Positions 45,011 to 53,301 of a DNA stretch of 64,000 bases are shown piece after piece. A program made the translations under genes and the position numbers. Every line of letters starts with the position of its first letter. Within the stretch, counting starts at the first letter, position 1. The DNA is from Chitinophagaceae bacterium. GTDB taxonomy: Bacteria; Bacteroidota; Bacteroidia; Chitinophagales; Chitinophagaceae. The DNA is taken from NCBI GenBank assembly GCA_024508725.1, contig JANINS010000002.1, positions 304,517-368,516 of the forward strand. Direction: 5' to 3'. The notes under the pieces are model-generated. The model searched no databases. It was not told the DNA's origin and worked only from the letters and a program-made list of their open reading frames with translations.

Positions 45011-46150
45011 ATGGCAGCACTAACATTTGAATTACAGGGCAAAGACGAGGCTTCAAAAGCAAGAGCAGGAAAGATCACAACCGATCATGGCGAGATTCTC
45101 ACGCCGATTTTTATGCCTGTTGGAACAGTTGGCAGTGTAAAAGCCGTTACCAAACAACAACTGAAAGATGATGTAAAAGCACAGATCATCTTAGGAAATA
45201 CCTATCATTTGTATTTACGTCCCGGCACCGAGATACTGGAAAAAGCCGGTGGTTTGCATAAGTTCAATGGCTGGGATAGACCCATTCTTACAGACAGTGG
45301 TGGCTACCAGGTTTTTTCTTTGGCTGCCAATAGAAAGATCACTGCAGAAGGTGTATTGTTTCAATCGCATATTGATGGCAGCAGGCATTTGTTCACACCG
45401 GAAAATGTGATGGATATACAGCGAACCATCGGAGCTGATATCATCATGGCATTTGATGAATGTCCACCTTATCCCAGTGAGTATAAATATGCAATGGATA
45501 GCATGAAGCTCACTCATACCTGGCTCGACAGGTGTTTTCATCGTTTGTCTAAAACACCTGATAAGTATGGTTACACACAAAACCTGTTTCCAATTGTACA
45601 GGGAGGAACTTATAAAGATCTGAGAACCGCTTCGTGTGAATACATCAGTAGTAAGAATGCTGCAGGTAATGCGATAGGAGGTTTGAGTGTAGGTGAACCG
45701 GAAGAGATGATGTATGAGTTTACTGAGTTGTGTTGCGATAATCTTCCAACAGATAAGCCAAGGTATTTAATGGGTGTTGGAACTCCGTGGAATATTTTAG
45801 AAGGAATTGCTTTAGGTGTTGATATGTTCGATTGTGTGATGCCAACCAGAAATGGAAGAAATGGAATGTTGTTTACAACGAAAGGAGTGGTCAATATCAA
45901 GAACAAAAAATGGGCGGATGATTTCTCACCAATTGACGCAGATCTTCCTTCTGAACCAAGTCAATATTATAGCAAAGCGTACCTGCGTCATTTGTTTGCT
46001 GCACAGGAAATCCTCGGACTTCAGTTAGCGAGTATACATAACCTGTCGTTTTACCTGTGGTTGGTAGGAGAGGCAAGAAAACATATTCTCGAAGGTGATT
46101 TTTATAGCTGGAAGAACAACATCATTCCGCAATTGAAACAAAGATTGTAA
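45011..46150 (+). CDS. tgt: tRNA-guanine transglycosylase (queuine tRNA-ribosyltransferase)
   Basis: ATG at 45011 gives 379 aa. It exchanges guanine 34 for preQ1 in GUN-anticodon tRNAs. Motifs: TDSGGYQVFSLA (active Asp), DECPPYP, FPIVQGG, GGLSVGEPEE and the nucleophile region DCVMPTRNGRNG. The usual CxCxxC...H zinc site before the AYLRHL motif is absent: the sequence reads PIDADLPSEPSQYYSKAYLRHL, as I recall for other Bacteroidota TGTs. It is flanked by a hairpin terminator at 46278. Confidence 0.94.
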   Translation: MAALTFELQGKDEASKARAGKITTDHGEILTPIFMPVGTVGSVKAVTKQQLKDDVKAQIILGNTYHLYLRPGTEILEKAGGLHKFNGWDRPILTDSGGYQVFSLAANRKITAEGVLFQSHIDGSRHLFTPENVMDIQRTIGADIIMAFDECPPYPSEYKYAMDSMKLTHTWLDRCFHRLSKTPDKYGYTQNLFPIVQGGTYKDLRTASCEYISSKNAAGNAIGGLSVGEPEEMMYEFTELCCDNLPTDKPRYLMGVGTPWNILEGIALGVDMFDCVMPTRNGRNGMLFTTKGVVNIKNKKWADDFSPIDADLPSEPSQYYSKAYLRHLFAAQEILGLQLASIHNLSFYLWLVGEARKHILEGDFYSWKNNIIPQLKQRL

Positions 46151-46277
46151 TCAGCAATGGAATATTGTGGATTGAGCTGAGATGGATTTGCTTTTATTCA
46201 CATCATTGTTTCAATAGCGTAATCTGCAGAAATTACAGGAGTAAGATCCAATATCTGTGGAAAAAGGAATCCAATTG

Positions 46278-46302
46278 ACATCCATGTTTATGGATGTTTT
46301 TT
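46278..46302 (+). terminator. Terminator between tgt and lpxB
   Basis: ACATCCAT-GTTT-ATGGATGT followed by six T, about 130 bases past the tgt stop, in a convergent gap. Confidence 0.8.
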
Positions 46303-47425
46303 ATTGCTGATCATTAGCACTGGTTAGCATCTCATATATGATCTTCGCTGCATTCTCAGATGCATTGCCATTGAATGAGAGCACTTCTTTCAATTGTTTG
46401 TAATCTGCCGACAATTGTTTTTGCCTGTTGGGATTCTCTAGTAAATTCTTCAGTTCGTGAACAAGGTTATTTACCGTAAGATCGTTTTGGATCAGTTCCT
46501 TCACTACCAGTTTATCCATGATCAGGTTTACCAGTGAAATGTATTTTACTTTGATCACTCTCTTAGCAATCTGGTAACTGATGTTGCTTCCTTTATAACA
46601 AACGATCTCCGGTACTTCGAATAAAGCAGTTTCCAAAGTGGCTGTTCCACTTGTAACGAGTGCTGCTGTTGATTGTGAAAGCAGCTCGTATGTCCTGTTG
46701 CTTACCCATGAAACATTTGGATAAGATCTGATGAGTTCATTGTAGAATTCATCTTCTATCGATGGCGCTTTTGCAACGATAAATTGATGATTGGGAAACT
46801 TCGGTGCAACTTCCAGCATAATGGGCAGTTTCTTCAATATCTCCTGCTTCCTGCTGCCTGGTAATAATGCTATGATAGGTTTGTCGCTAAGGTTTTGACT
46901 TTTGACTTTTGATTTTTGATTTTCTATCACCTGCACCAAAGGATGACCCACATACGCTACATCCCAGTTCCATTTTTCTTTGAAATAATGTTTTTCGAAA
47001 GGAAGTATCACGATCATTTTATCGATCGTTTGTTTCATCTTTTTTACCCTGCTTTCTTTCCATGCCCAAACCTGTGGTGAGATGTAAAAGATCACTTTAA
47101 TACCTTGTTGCTTTGCCCATTCGGCGATACGAAGATTGAAACCAGGATAATCAACAAGAACAAGTGTGTCTGGCTGGTATTGGAGTATATCTTCTTTGCA
47201 GAATCGAAGATTCTTAAAGATCGTTCTAATATTCATGAGCACTTCTACAAAACCCATGAAAGCAAGCTCACGGTAATGTTTAACCAATGTACCTCCGGCT
47301 TGTTGCATAAGATCGCCACCCCAGCAACGGATATCTGCAGCTGAGTCCAGCTTTTTTAATTCTTTGATGAGATTACTGCCATGCAGATCACCACTTGCTT
47401 CACCGGCTATAATGTAGTACTTCAT
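46301..47425 (-). CDS. lpxB: Lipid-A-disaccharide synthase
   Basis: Start at 47425 (MKYYIIAGEASGDLHG), 374 aa. It joins UDP-2,3-diacylglucosamine to lipid X in lipid A synthesis at the inner membrane. Conserved blocks are AGEASGDLHG, FMGFVEVL, DYPGFNLRIA, YISPQVWAWKE and LLPGSRKQEI. Between the two domains the segment ENQKSKVKSQNLSDKP looks like translated simple-repeat DNA (see findings). It is downstream of surE and a small membrane protein gene on the same strand. Confidence 0.95.
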   Translation of the reverse strand: MKYYIIAGEASGDLHGSNLIKELKKLDSAADIRCWGGDLMQQAGGTLVKHYRELAFMGFVEVLMNIRTIFKNLRFCKEDILQYQPDTLVLVDYPGFNLRIAEWAKQQGIKVIFYISPQVWAWKESRVKKMKQTIDKMIVILPFEKHYFKEKWNWDVAYVGHPLVQVIENQKSKVKSQNLSDKPIIALLPGSRKQEILKKLPIMLEVAPKFPNHQFIVAKAPSIEDEFYNELIRSYPNVSWVSNRTYELLSQSTAALVTSGTATLETALFEVPEIVCYKGSNISYQIAKRVIKVKYISLVNLIMDKLVVKELIQNDLTVNNLVHELKNLLENPNRQKQLSADYKQLKEVLSFNGNASENAAKIIYEMLTSANDQQ

Positions 47426-47443
47426 TGATGCGTAAAGATAGGA

Positions 47444-47496
47444 ATGTACAAGTGTGCGACGCAAGGGACTATGCCATGAAAAATCGAAGCTGGTCT
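47444..47496 (+). repeat. Dispersed intergenic repeat, copy F (reference copy)
   Basis: The best full copy. It reads GTACAAGTGTGCGACGCAAG, GGACTATGCCATGAAAA, ATCGAAGCTGG over about 50 bases, in the gap upstream of lpxB. Other copies: 4183, 16871, 18206, 26106, 34235, 35262, 40086+43106, 44412, 51642 and probably 53052. All are intergenic and both orientations occur. Confidence 0.85.
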
Positions 47497-47812
47497 AATA
47501 CCATAACTTTAAAATAATAGCGAAGATTGCCCAGATCACAGTTACAATAAAAATCCCTTTGGCAGTTTTGTCTTTATGTGAATTGATGAAGATGGTAAAG
47601 AATACCGCATTTGCAAGAAGCGAAAACGTAACGGCACTCGTTAGATAGCGTTTCTCGATTCCGAGTAGTTTTATATACTCAAAAAAGTCAACTGAAGGGT
47701 AGGCTCTCCAGAAATAAAAACCTACAATGCCCAGCAATGGAGCAAACAAGCCGATAGCAATACCCAGCTTGAGATTATCTTTTAGAATTCGGGCTGACCA
47801 ACGATTTTTCAA
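47495..47812 (-). CDS. Small membrane protein of the surE-lpxB cluster
   Basis: A 105-aa protein starting with TTG at 47812 inside the end of surE (38-base overlap), so it is translationally coupled. Three hydrophobic helices are visible (LGIAIGLFAPLLGIVGFYFW, LTSAVTFSLLANAVFFTIFI, GIFIVTVIWAIFAIILKLWY). Proteins of this type accompany surE and lpxB in related genomes, but the function is unknown. Confidence 0.8.
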   Translation of the reverse strand: MKNRWSARILKDNLKLGIAIGLFAPLLGIVGFYFWRAYPSVDFFEYIKLLGIEKRYLTSAVTFSLLANAVFFTIFINSHKDKTAKGIFIVTVIWAIFAIILKLWY

Positions 47813-48599
47813 GCTTCTGTTTTAATTGATAGTTAGTAAGATCAAATTGAACCGGAACCACACTCACATATCCGTTTTTCAAAGCCCATACGTCTGTATC
47901 TTTTCCTTTATCGAAATTTACAAATTCTCCGGTGAGCCAGTAATATTTTTTTCCATGAGGATCTGATCTCTCGTCAAAATCTTCTTCGTATTTGGCGTAA
48001 GCCTGGCGACAAACCTTGAAACCTTTGATAAGATTTGCCGGCAACGCAGGAATATTTACGTTGAGACAAAGGTGCTTATCCACTTTCTTGTTCAATATCT
48101 GTTCAACAATAAGCCTTGCATATTTTTTAGAACCTTCAAAGTCAGCTTCGATGCTAAAATCCAGCAGGCTGAAACCAATGCTGGGAATACTTTCGATAGA
48201 AGCTTCCAAAGCTGCAGACATTGTTCCTGAGTAGATCACATTGATCGAGTGATTGGCACCATGGTTTACACCACTAAGGCAGATATCAGGTTTAGAATGC
48301 AATACTTTATCAACAGCGAGTTTTACACAATCAACTGGCGTTCCGCTGGTGCTGTAAGCTTCAATATCGCCGAATATATTTGAAGGAGTGAGCCTGAGTG
48401 GTGAGCCAATGGTGATGGCATGTCCCATACCGCTTTGTGGTTTATCGGGAGCAACAACCACTACTTTTCCAAGATCTTTTACCGCCTCAACCAAAGCCCT
48501 GATACCAGGTGCCGTGATACCATCGTCATTGGTGATAAGAATCACGGGTTCTTTGGTTGTTTTTCCTGTCTTTTTCGCTGCTTTTTTTGCTTTCGCCAT
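47775..48599 (-). CDS. surE: 5'/3'-nucleotidase SurE
   Basis: Start at 48599 (MAKAKKAAKKTGKTT), 274 aa. An unusual basic N-terminal tail of about 18 residues precedes the domain. Metal and active-site motifs ILITNDDGI, APDKPQSGMGHAIT, YSTSGTPVDCVKLA and LSGVNHGANHSI match SurE, which dephosphorylates nucleoside monophosphates. It leads a minus-strand cluster with the small membrane protein and lpxB. Confidence 0.94.
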   Translation of the reverse strand: MAKAKKAAKKTGKTTKEPVILITNDDGITAPGIRALVEAVKDLGKVVVVAPDKPQSGMGHAITIGSPLRLTPSNIFGDIEAYSTSGTPVDCVKLAVDKVLHSKPDICLSGVNHGANHSINVIYSGTMSAALEASIESIPSIGFSLLDFSIEADFEGSKKYARLIVEQILNKKVDKHLCLNVNIPALPANLIKGFKVCRQAYAKYEEDFDERSDPHGKKYYWLTGEFVNFDKGKDTDVWALKNGYVSVVPVQFDLTNYQLKQKLEKSLVSPNSKR

Positions 48600-48660
48600 G
48601 CGTATCAAACTATTGCACAAAAGTGCAGACAAATAATCCCGCTAAAAAATATTATTTGGT

Positions 48661-48676
48661 TAAACTAAAAAGTTTA
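48661..48676. promoter_or_regulatory. Putative operator upstream of the XRE-S24 gene
   Basis: TAAACT-AAAA-AGTTTA, a 16-bp palindrome 28 bases before the start codon of the XRE-S24 gene. It lies where an autoregulatory repressor would bind. The site also sits between the divergent surE and this gene. Confidence 0.55.
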
Positions 48677-48703
48677 GTATTTTGCAGCTAAATGAATTAG
48701 CCT

Positions 48704-49456
48704 ATGTCTTTTGCAGGAAAAAATCTTCGTTACCTCCGTAAGCTAAGAGGCTGGACACAGGAGGAATTTGCTACCAAATTAGGCATTAAAAGGTCGTTAC
48801 TTGGCGCTTATGAAGAAGAAAGAGCCGAACCAAGATTGGAAGTAACGGAAACCATTTGCAGCATTTTTAAGTTAACAATGGAAGAGTTCTTTCTGAAAGA
48901 TCTTACAGCAGCAAAAGGAAGCAATTATCTTGAGAGAAGAAGACAGTTAAAGATGGCTGCCCAGGTTGCAGAAATTCAACTGGTACCGGTAAAAGCTGCC
49001 GCTGGTTATTTAGCAGGTTATGCTGACCAGGATTTCCTGGATGAGTTGAACACATTCACTTTACCTATGTTAGCTCCTGGTCAATACAGGGCATTTGAGA
49101 TCATGGGTGATAGTATGTTACCAACACCAAGTGGTTCTGTGATTGTAGGCGAGAAAGTGGATGATCCTGAGGATGTGAAGAACAGCCAGGCTTATATCGT
49201 TGTAAGTAAATCTGATGGTATCGTTTATAAAAGAGTGGTGAAGAATAATAAAGCGAAGAATAAGCTTACGCTGGTGAGTGATAATCCGCAATACGAACCT
49301 TACAACATCAGTTCTGAAGATGTAGTGGAAATGTGGAAAGCAGTGTATGTGTTGCATAAACCCACTCCAAAGCCAACATGGGATATGAACCAGATGGCTA
49401 CGGTGATCAATACACTTCAGCAGCAGGTAAGTACGTTAAAGAAGAAGATCAATTAA
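48704..49456 (+). CDS. XRE helix-turn-helix / S24 peptidase-type regulator
   Basis: A 250-aa LexA/CI-like regulator. Residues 1-65 form an XRE HTH (LRYLRKLRGWTQEEFATKLGIKRSLLGAYEEER). The S24 domain has AAAGYLAGY (possible Ala-Gly cleavage point), MGDSMLPTP (catalytic Ser) and DGIVYKRVV (catalytic Lys). The C-terminus adds a coiled coil (TVINTLQQQVSTLKKKI). Such proteins are autocleaving repressors in stress responses; the palindrome just upstream suggests autoregulation. It is not obviously phage-associated here. Confidence 0.88.
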   Translation: MSFAGKNLRYLRKLRGWTQEEFATKLGIKRSLLGAYEEERAEPRLEVTETICSIFKLTMEEFFLKDLTAAKGSNYLERRRQLKMAAQVAEIQLVPVKAAAGYLAGYADQDFLDELNTFTLPMLAPGQYRAFEIMGDSMLPTPSGSVIVGEKVDDPEDVKNSQAYIVVSKSDGIVYKRVVKNNKAKNKLTLVSDNPQYEPYNISSEDVVEMWKAVYVLHKPTPKPTWDMNQMATVINTLQQQVSTLKKKIN

Positions 49457-49468
49457 CCTCACCCTTGT

Positions 49469-49491
49469 TCCCTCTCCAAAAGAGAGGGAGA
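49469..49491. terminator. Hairpin between the S24 gene and pdeM
   Basis: TCCCTCTC-CAAAA-GAGAGGGA in a convergent gap. T-runs are weak. The surrounding CCTCACCC/TTCCCTCTCC text resembles a widespread intergenic repeat. Confidence 0.5.
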
Positions 49492-49498
49492 TTAGAAA

Positions 49499-50155
49499 TT
49501 ATATTTTGATCACCGATTTTTCAACGATAGCAAATACGCTATCGTTTTTCTTTACATCCATTGCCGCAAGCCCTGTAAACCTGCTGAACGCAGGAAGAAT
49601 AGCAAACTTATGATTGAAATAAAAACAGGGGAAGCGAAGGCTTTGTCTGCCCAGCCCATTCAACACAACTCCGGGATGAATGTGACCGGTAAAGAAAAAT
49701 GAAGCAGAACTTTCGCAATCTGATTGCTCAACATCATGGGCAAAGCAAAAGCCCTTAATGGAAAGTTGATTGGGATGCACTTCAATATTAGCTGAGCGAT
49801 ACCAGTCGGCTTTTAAAATATCATGGTTGCCTTTAATAAGATGAATTTGCAGATCAGGAAGATCGTTTCGCCATCTTACAAAAAGCTCAAGTTCTTTGTT
49901 GGCAGTACTATGAAACATATCGCCAACCACCAGTAACTGTTGTACTTTATAAAATTGAATTTGAGTTACCAGTCTTTGCAGGTCTTCTTTGAAAATATTT
50001 TGTGGTACAGCGATCCCACTTTTTCGAAAATGACCGGTCTTCCCAAAATGAAGATCAGAAACAATGAGTGCTTTTTCTTCTTCCCAAAAAACGCATCGCT
50101 CTGCCGAAAGCCAGAAATGATTGTTGTTGATGATATGCTGAACAGGGGCTTGCAT
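49499..50155 (-). CDS. pdeM: Ligase-associated DNA-repair metallophosphoesterase PdeM
   Basis: A 218-aa calcineurin-like phosphoesterase of the PdeM family. Motifs: VSDLHFGKTGHFRK (Asp, His), VVGDMFHS (Asp), IKGNHD and FTGHIHPG. In many bacteria PdeM genes cluster with an ATP-dependent DNA ligase and helicase; those partners are not adjacent here, so only the family is called. Confidence 0.88.
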   Translation of the reverse strand: MQAPVQHIINNNHFWLSAERCVFWEEEKALIVSDLHFGKTGHFRKSGIAVPQNIFKEDLQRLVTQIQFYKVQQLLVVGDMFHSTANKELELFVRWRNDLPDLQIHLIKGNHDILKADWYRSANIEVHPNQLSIKGFCFAHDVEQSDCESSASFFFTGHIHPGVVLNGLGRQSLRFPCFYFNHKFAILPAFSRFTGLAAMDVKKNDSVFAIVEKSVIKI

Positions 50156-50218
50156 TAAGGCGGCAAATATAGAGTTAGAGAAGGGGAGTTGATGTTAAGA
50201 ATGACTAAAGTGCGGCAA

Positions 50219-50248
50219 TAAAAAACCTGCTGAGAATTCCTCAGCAGG
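50219..50248 (-). terminator. Terminator after gltA
   Basis: CCTGCTGA and TCAGCAGG form an 8-bp stem around GAATTCC; on the minus strand it is followed by TTTTTT. Confidence 0.85.
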
Positions 50249-50254
50249 CTTAAA

Positions 50255-50284
50255 TCGTACTTCATACTTCTTACCTCGTACTTA
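50255..50284. repeat. Reverse copy of the GTACGAGGTAAGAAG repeat
   Basis: Reverse complement of the repeat after pdhB (36377-36420). It lies between the gltA stop and its terminator. Confidence 0.6.
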
Positions 50285-50287
50285 ATC

Positions 50288-51613
50288 TTATTCTCCCCAG
50301 ATCACTTCTTTATCTTCCAGCCACAACTTCACTGCATCTGTGGTAACAGATTTTGGTCTTTCTAATGGGAAGCCTAAGGCTCTGTCCCAACACAAACTTG
50401 CCAATACACCCAAGGCACGGCTCACTGCAAACAATACGGTATAGAATTCATACTCCACCATTCCATAGTGAACCAATAAAGCCCCACTGTGAGCATCTAC
50501 GTTAGGCCAAGGGTTTTTGATCTTACCAAGGCTTTGCAGAATTGGCGGAACCGTTTCATAGATGTTCCAAACGGTTTGCACCAATTGATCATCTTTCAAC
50601 CACTTCTTACCAAATTCCATTTGTGCAGTGAAACGAGGATCGGTTTTTCTTAATACGGCATGTCCGTAACCCGGAACAACTTTTCCTGCGGCTAAAGTAT
50701 CTTTTACATATTGTGCGATCTGATCGTTTGTTGGACATTTGGTATCCAACTTCTCCTGCATCTCGAATATCCATTTGATCACTTCCTGGTTTGCCAATCC
50801 GTGTAACGGACCAGCTAGTCCGTTCATACCAGCAGCATAGCTCAGGTAAGGATCACTTAATGCAGAACCAACAAGATGTGTTGTATGAGCAGATACGTTT
50901 CCTCCTTCATGATCGGCATGAATGGTCATGTACAAACGCATCAGCTCTTTAAATCCTTCATCGTCATAACCCATCATATGAGCTAAATTTCCGCTCCAGT
51001 CTAACAGGCCATTCGGCTGAATATGATCGTTATTCTTATACTTTCTGCGATAAACGTAAGCTGCAATTCTTGGAAGCCTTGCGATCAGGTCCATTGAATC
51101 ATCAAAAGCAGCTTCCCAATAGTCTTTCTTTGCCAAACCTTCTTTGTAACGTCTTGCAAAATTGCTTTCTGTTTGCAAAGCCATCACACCGGTAACGAAC
51201 ATCGTCATTGGGTGAGTGTTCAAAGGCAACGCATCGATCGTTGCAAAAACATGGCTTGGAACATGGCTTCTGCGTTGCCAAACACTGGTGATGTGGTTCA
51301 CATCTTCTTGTGTAGGCAATTCTCCTACAAGCATCAGGTAAAACAATCCTTCAGGCAACGGTTCATTACCACCTTCTGCTTTGGGAAGTTTTTCCTGTAA
51401 TTCAGGAATTGAGTAGCCACGAAAACGAATTCCTTCCTGGGAATCCAACAAAGAAGTTTCAGTTACCAAACCGGTAATCCCCCTCATACCCTGGTAGATC
51501 TGAGCCAGTGTAACCTCACCGATCTTACGGTTACCGTGATTTTTCAATAGTTCTTTGATCTCAACATTCGCAGCATCTGCTTTAGTCTTAAACGTATCCT
51601 TAATATAACCCAT
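50288..51613 (-). CDS. gltA: Citrate synthase
   Basis: A 441-aa enzyme condensing acetyl-CoA and oxaloacetate in the TCA cycle. Active-site regions: HADHEGGNVSAHTTHLVGSA (first His), GPLHGLANQEV (His), PGYGHAVLRKTDPR (His and Arg) and FAVSRALGVLASLCWDRALG. The length and sequence match the eukaryote-like type found in Bacteroidota rather than the short hexameric type. Monocistronic, with a terminator downstream. Confidence 0.95.
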   Translation of the reverse strand: MGYIKDTFKTKADAANVEIKELLKNHGNRKIGEVTLAQIYQGMRGITGLVTETSLLDSQEGIRFRGYSIPELQEKLPKAEGGNEPLPEGLFYLMLVGELPTQEDVNHITSVWQRRSHVPSHVFATIDALPLNTHPMTMFVTGVMALQTESNFARRYKEGLAKKDYWEAAFDDSMDLIARLPRIAAYVYRRKYKNNDHIQPNGLLDWSGNLAHMMGYDDEGFKELMRLYMTIHADHEGGNVSAHTTHLVGSALSDPYLSYAAGMNGLAGPLHGLANQEVIKWIFEMQEKLDTKCPTNDQIAQYVKDTLAAGKVVPGYGHAVLRKTDPRFTAQMEFGKKWLKDDQLVQTVWNIYETVPPILQSLGKIKNPWPNVDAHSGALLVHYGMVEYEFYTVLFAVSRALGVLASLCWDRALGFPLERPKSVTTDAVKLWLEDKEVIWGE

Positions 51614-51641
51614 GACAAGTGTTTATAATGAGATATTTATT

Positions 51642-51702
51642 TAACCAGCTTTAGTTTCCATAGCATCGTTCCTTGCGTCGCACTCTTGTGCTACAGAACA
51701 AT
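51642..51702 (-). repeat. Dispersed intergenic repeat, copy G
   Basis: Reverse orientation. ACCAGCTTTAGTTTCCATAG, then GCATCGTTCC and TTGCGTCGCACTCTTGTGC. Both halves are clear. Confidence 0.8.
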
Positions 51703-51813
51703 ACTTAACTTGTAAACTTTCTGAGAGCGTTGCGAAGTTACCTCAACAAAGGTTGAGAACAAAAGAATTACACAAACAGTGTATTGGTTATAGTTGTTGA
51801 AAGACGGAAAAAA

Positions 51814-52923
51814 TTATTTCGGTGCTTTTTTATAGAAGTAATAAGCCACGAACATAAAGATGATGTTGGGTGTCCAGGCTGCTAATAAAGGTGGAAAATC
51901 ACTTTTTGTAGAAAAGATGGTCGAGAACCTGTCGAGCAATACGAAAGCAGCTGCTGAAGTAATGCCGATCGCTAAATGCATTCCACTTCCGCCACGAACA
52001 CGACGGCTGGCTACAATTCCACCAATAAGCGAAAGAATTATTACTGCAAAAGGAGTCGCATCTCTTTTATAAAGCTCCACCTTCATTGCATTAATGCCTT
52101 CCGATCCTCTTTGTTCTTCTACCTTGATGAATTGCTTTAATTCCGGAGTGGGCAATTTGTCTTTTGCATATTCATCCAATCGAAGATCAAATGGTTTAAA
52201 GTTCAGGTCCATGGTTTTCTCGGGAGAAAAACTTACGGTTTCATCATTACCATTGAATGTTCGTTCAACAACATTGGTGAGCACCCATTTGTTGCGTTTT
52301 CCCGCAGTATCCCATCGAATGGCTTCTGCCCTGAGATTATACACCAGTTTATTGTTGTTCATCCGGTGCAGGAAAAAAGTTCCGGCGGTTTTGTGTATCG
52401 TATCGTAACTGTTTACACCAGCATAAGTATTGGCGTCTATTTTTCGGTAAACCGAGTTAACATAAGGTTGTGTTCCACCTTTAGCAGCCTCGTACGATGA
52501 ATTATTATCGATATAAGTAACCTGGAATACAGAAAATATCTCATTGGCTCTTGGAATAACGCTTCTTTGCATGAACCAGAGCATCGTGGCAAATATCAAT
52601 CCTCCGAAAAGATAAGGACGTAAGAAACGGTTATAGCTTGTTCCGCTGGCTAAAATGGCAATCACTTCACTTCTTCCGGCCATTTTAGAAGTAAAGAATA
52701 TTGCAGCGATGAAAACCCAGAGTGGAAAAAGCATTGCACCAATCCTTGGAACAAAGCCAAAATAGTATTTGGTTATGATCTCATAAGTAGAAAGACCGGA
52801 TTTTACAAAGTCATCTGTCTTTTCACTGATGTCGATCACAATACCGATGACAGTAAAAAGCAGCAATACGAAGAAAAAAGTGACCATAAAGGTCTTGAGT
52901 ATATACCAGTCGATCTTTTTCAT
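51814..52923 (-). CDS. LptF/LptG family permease
   Basis: A 369-aa YjgP/YjgQ-family protein with six transmembrane helices in two triplets (FMVTFFFVLLLFTVIGIVID; MLFPLWVFIAAIFFTSKMAGRSEVIAILASG) around a periplasmic beta-jellyroll. It is a permease subunit of the LptBFG complex that extracts lipopolysaccharide from the inner membrane. Whether it is F or G cannot be settled from sequence alone; the partner gene is not in the window. Confidence 0.9.
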   Translation of the reverse strand: MKKIDWYILKTFMVTFFFVLLLFTVIGIVIDISEKTDDFVKSGLSTYEIITKYYFGFVPRIGAMLFPLWVFIAAIFFTSKMAGRSEVIAILASGTSYNRFLRPYLFGGLIFATMLWFMQRSVIPRANEIFSVFQVTYIDNNSSYEAAKGGTQPYVNSVYRKIDANTYAGVNSYDTIHKTAGTFFLHRMNNNKLVYNLRAEAIRWDTAGKRNKWVLTNVVERTFNGNDETVSFSPEKTMDLNFKPFDLRLDEYAKDKLPTPELKQFIKVEEQRGSEGINAMKVELYKRDATPFAVIILSLIGGIVASRRVRGGSGMHLAIGITSAAAFVLLDRFSTIFSTKSDFPPLLAAWTPNIIFMFVAYYFYKKAPK

Positions 52924-53051
52924 TTCCGCAGTGTGACAAAGATAACAGTAGGAGTGTAGTAATGGTACGAATTAACAAATAAGCATCTGTTGTTCAACAA
53001 TTGAAACTGAAAGACTGCTTTTGTTGCTCGTAAAACGTCCAACCTTGATAC

Positions 53052-53100
53052 AGCAGTTGAAGAGTCACGCTAAAGACGTGAATTACTCAAGCTGGCTAAT
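53052..53100 (+). repeat. Dispersed intergenic repeat, copy K (very decayed)
   Basis: GCAGTTGAAGAGTCACGCTAAAG and TTACTCAAGCTGG fragments align with the family core and 3' end. The central part is lost. Confidence 0.4.
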
Positions 53101-53104
53101 CAAT

Positions 53105-53272
53105 TTACTTCTTTAAAAAAACACGAACAAGTATAACAATAAGGGCAATTAAAAACATGAGAATGGAAAGACGATTCATTCCATGCATATACTTCATCCA
53201 TTTTGTTCGTTGATCGTTGGGGTCTCTTTTTTTGATGTAGAGGTATTCTGCAATTTGACGCAATATGCCCAT
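53105..53272 (-). CDS. Conserved membrane microprotein (DUF6728-like)
   Basis: A 55-aa protein starting ATG 53272: MGILRQIAEYLYIKKRDPND, then a charged loop and one transmembrane helix (LSILMFLIALIVILVRVF). I recognise the RQIAEYLYIKKRDPN start from a family of Bacteroidota microproteins (DUF6728, from memory). It lies 29 bases after the response regulator gene on the same strand. It was found by reading the gap; a longer open frame over the same DNA is a shadow. Confidence 0.75.
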   Translation of the reverse strand: MGILRQIAEYLYIKKRDPNDQRTKWMKYMHGMNRLSILMFLIALIVILVRVFLKK

Positions 53273-53301
53273 TGAAAGCAAGATTAGGCTGTAAAACTAC
53301 A

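Noticed and set aside
48704..49456. Prophage CI repressor
   Set aside because: The gene is surrounded by housekeeping genes, with no integrase or phage genes in the window.
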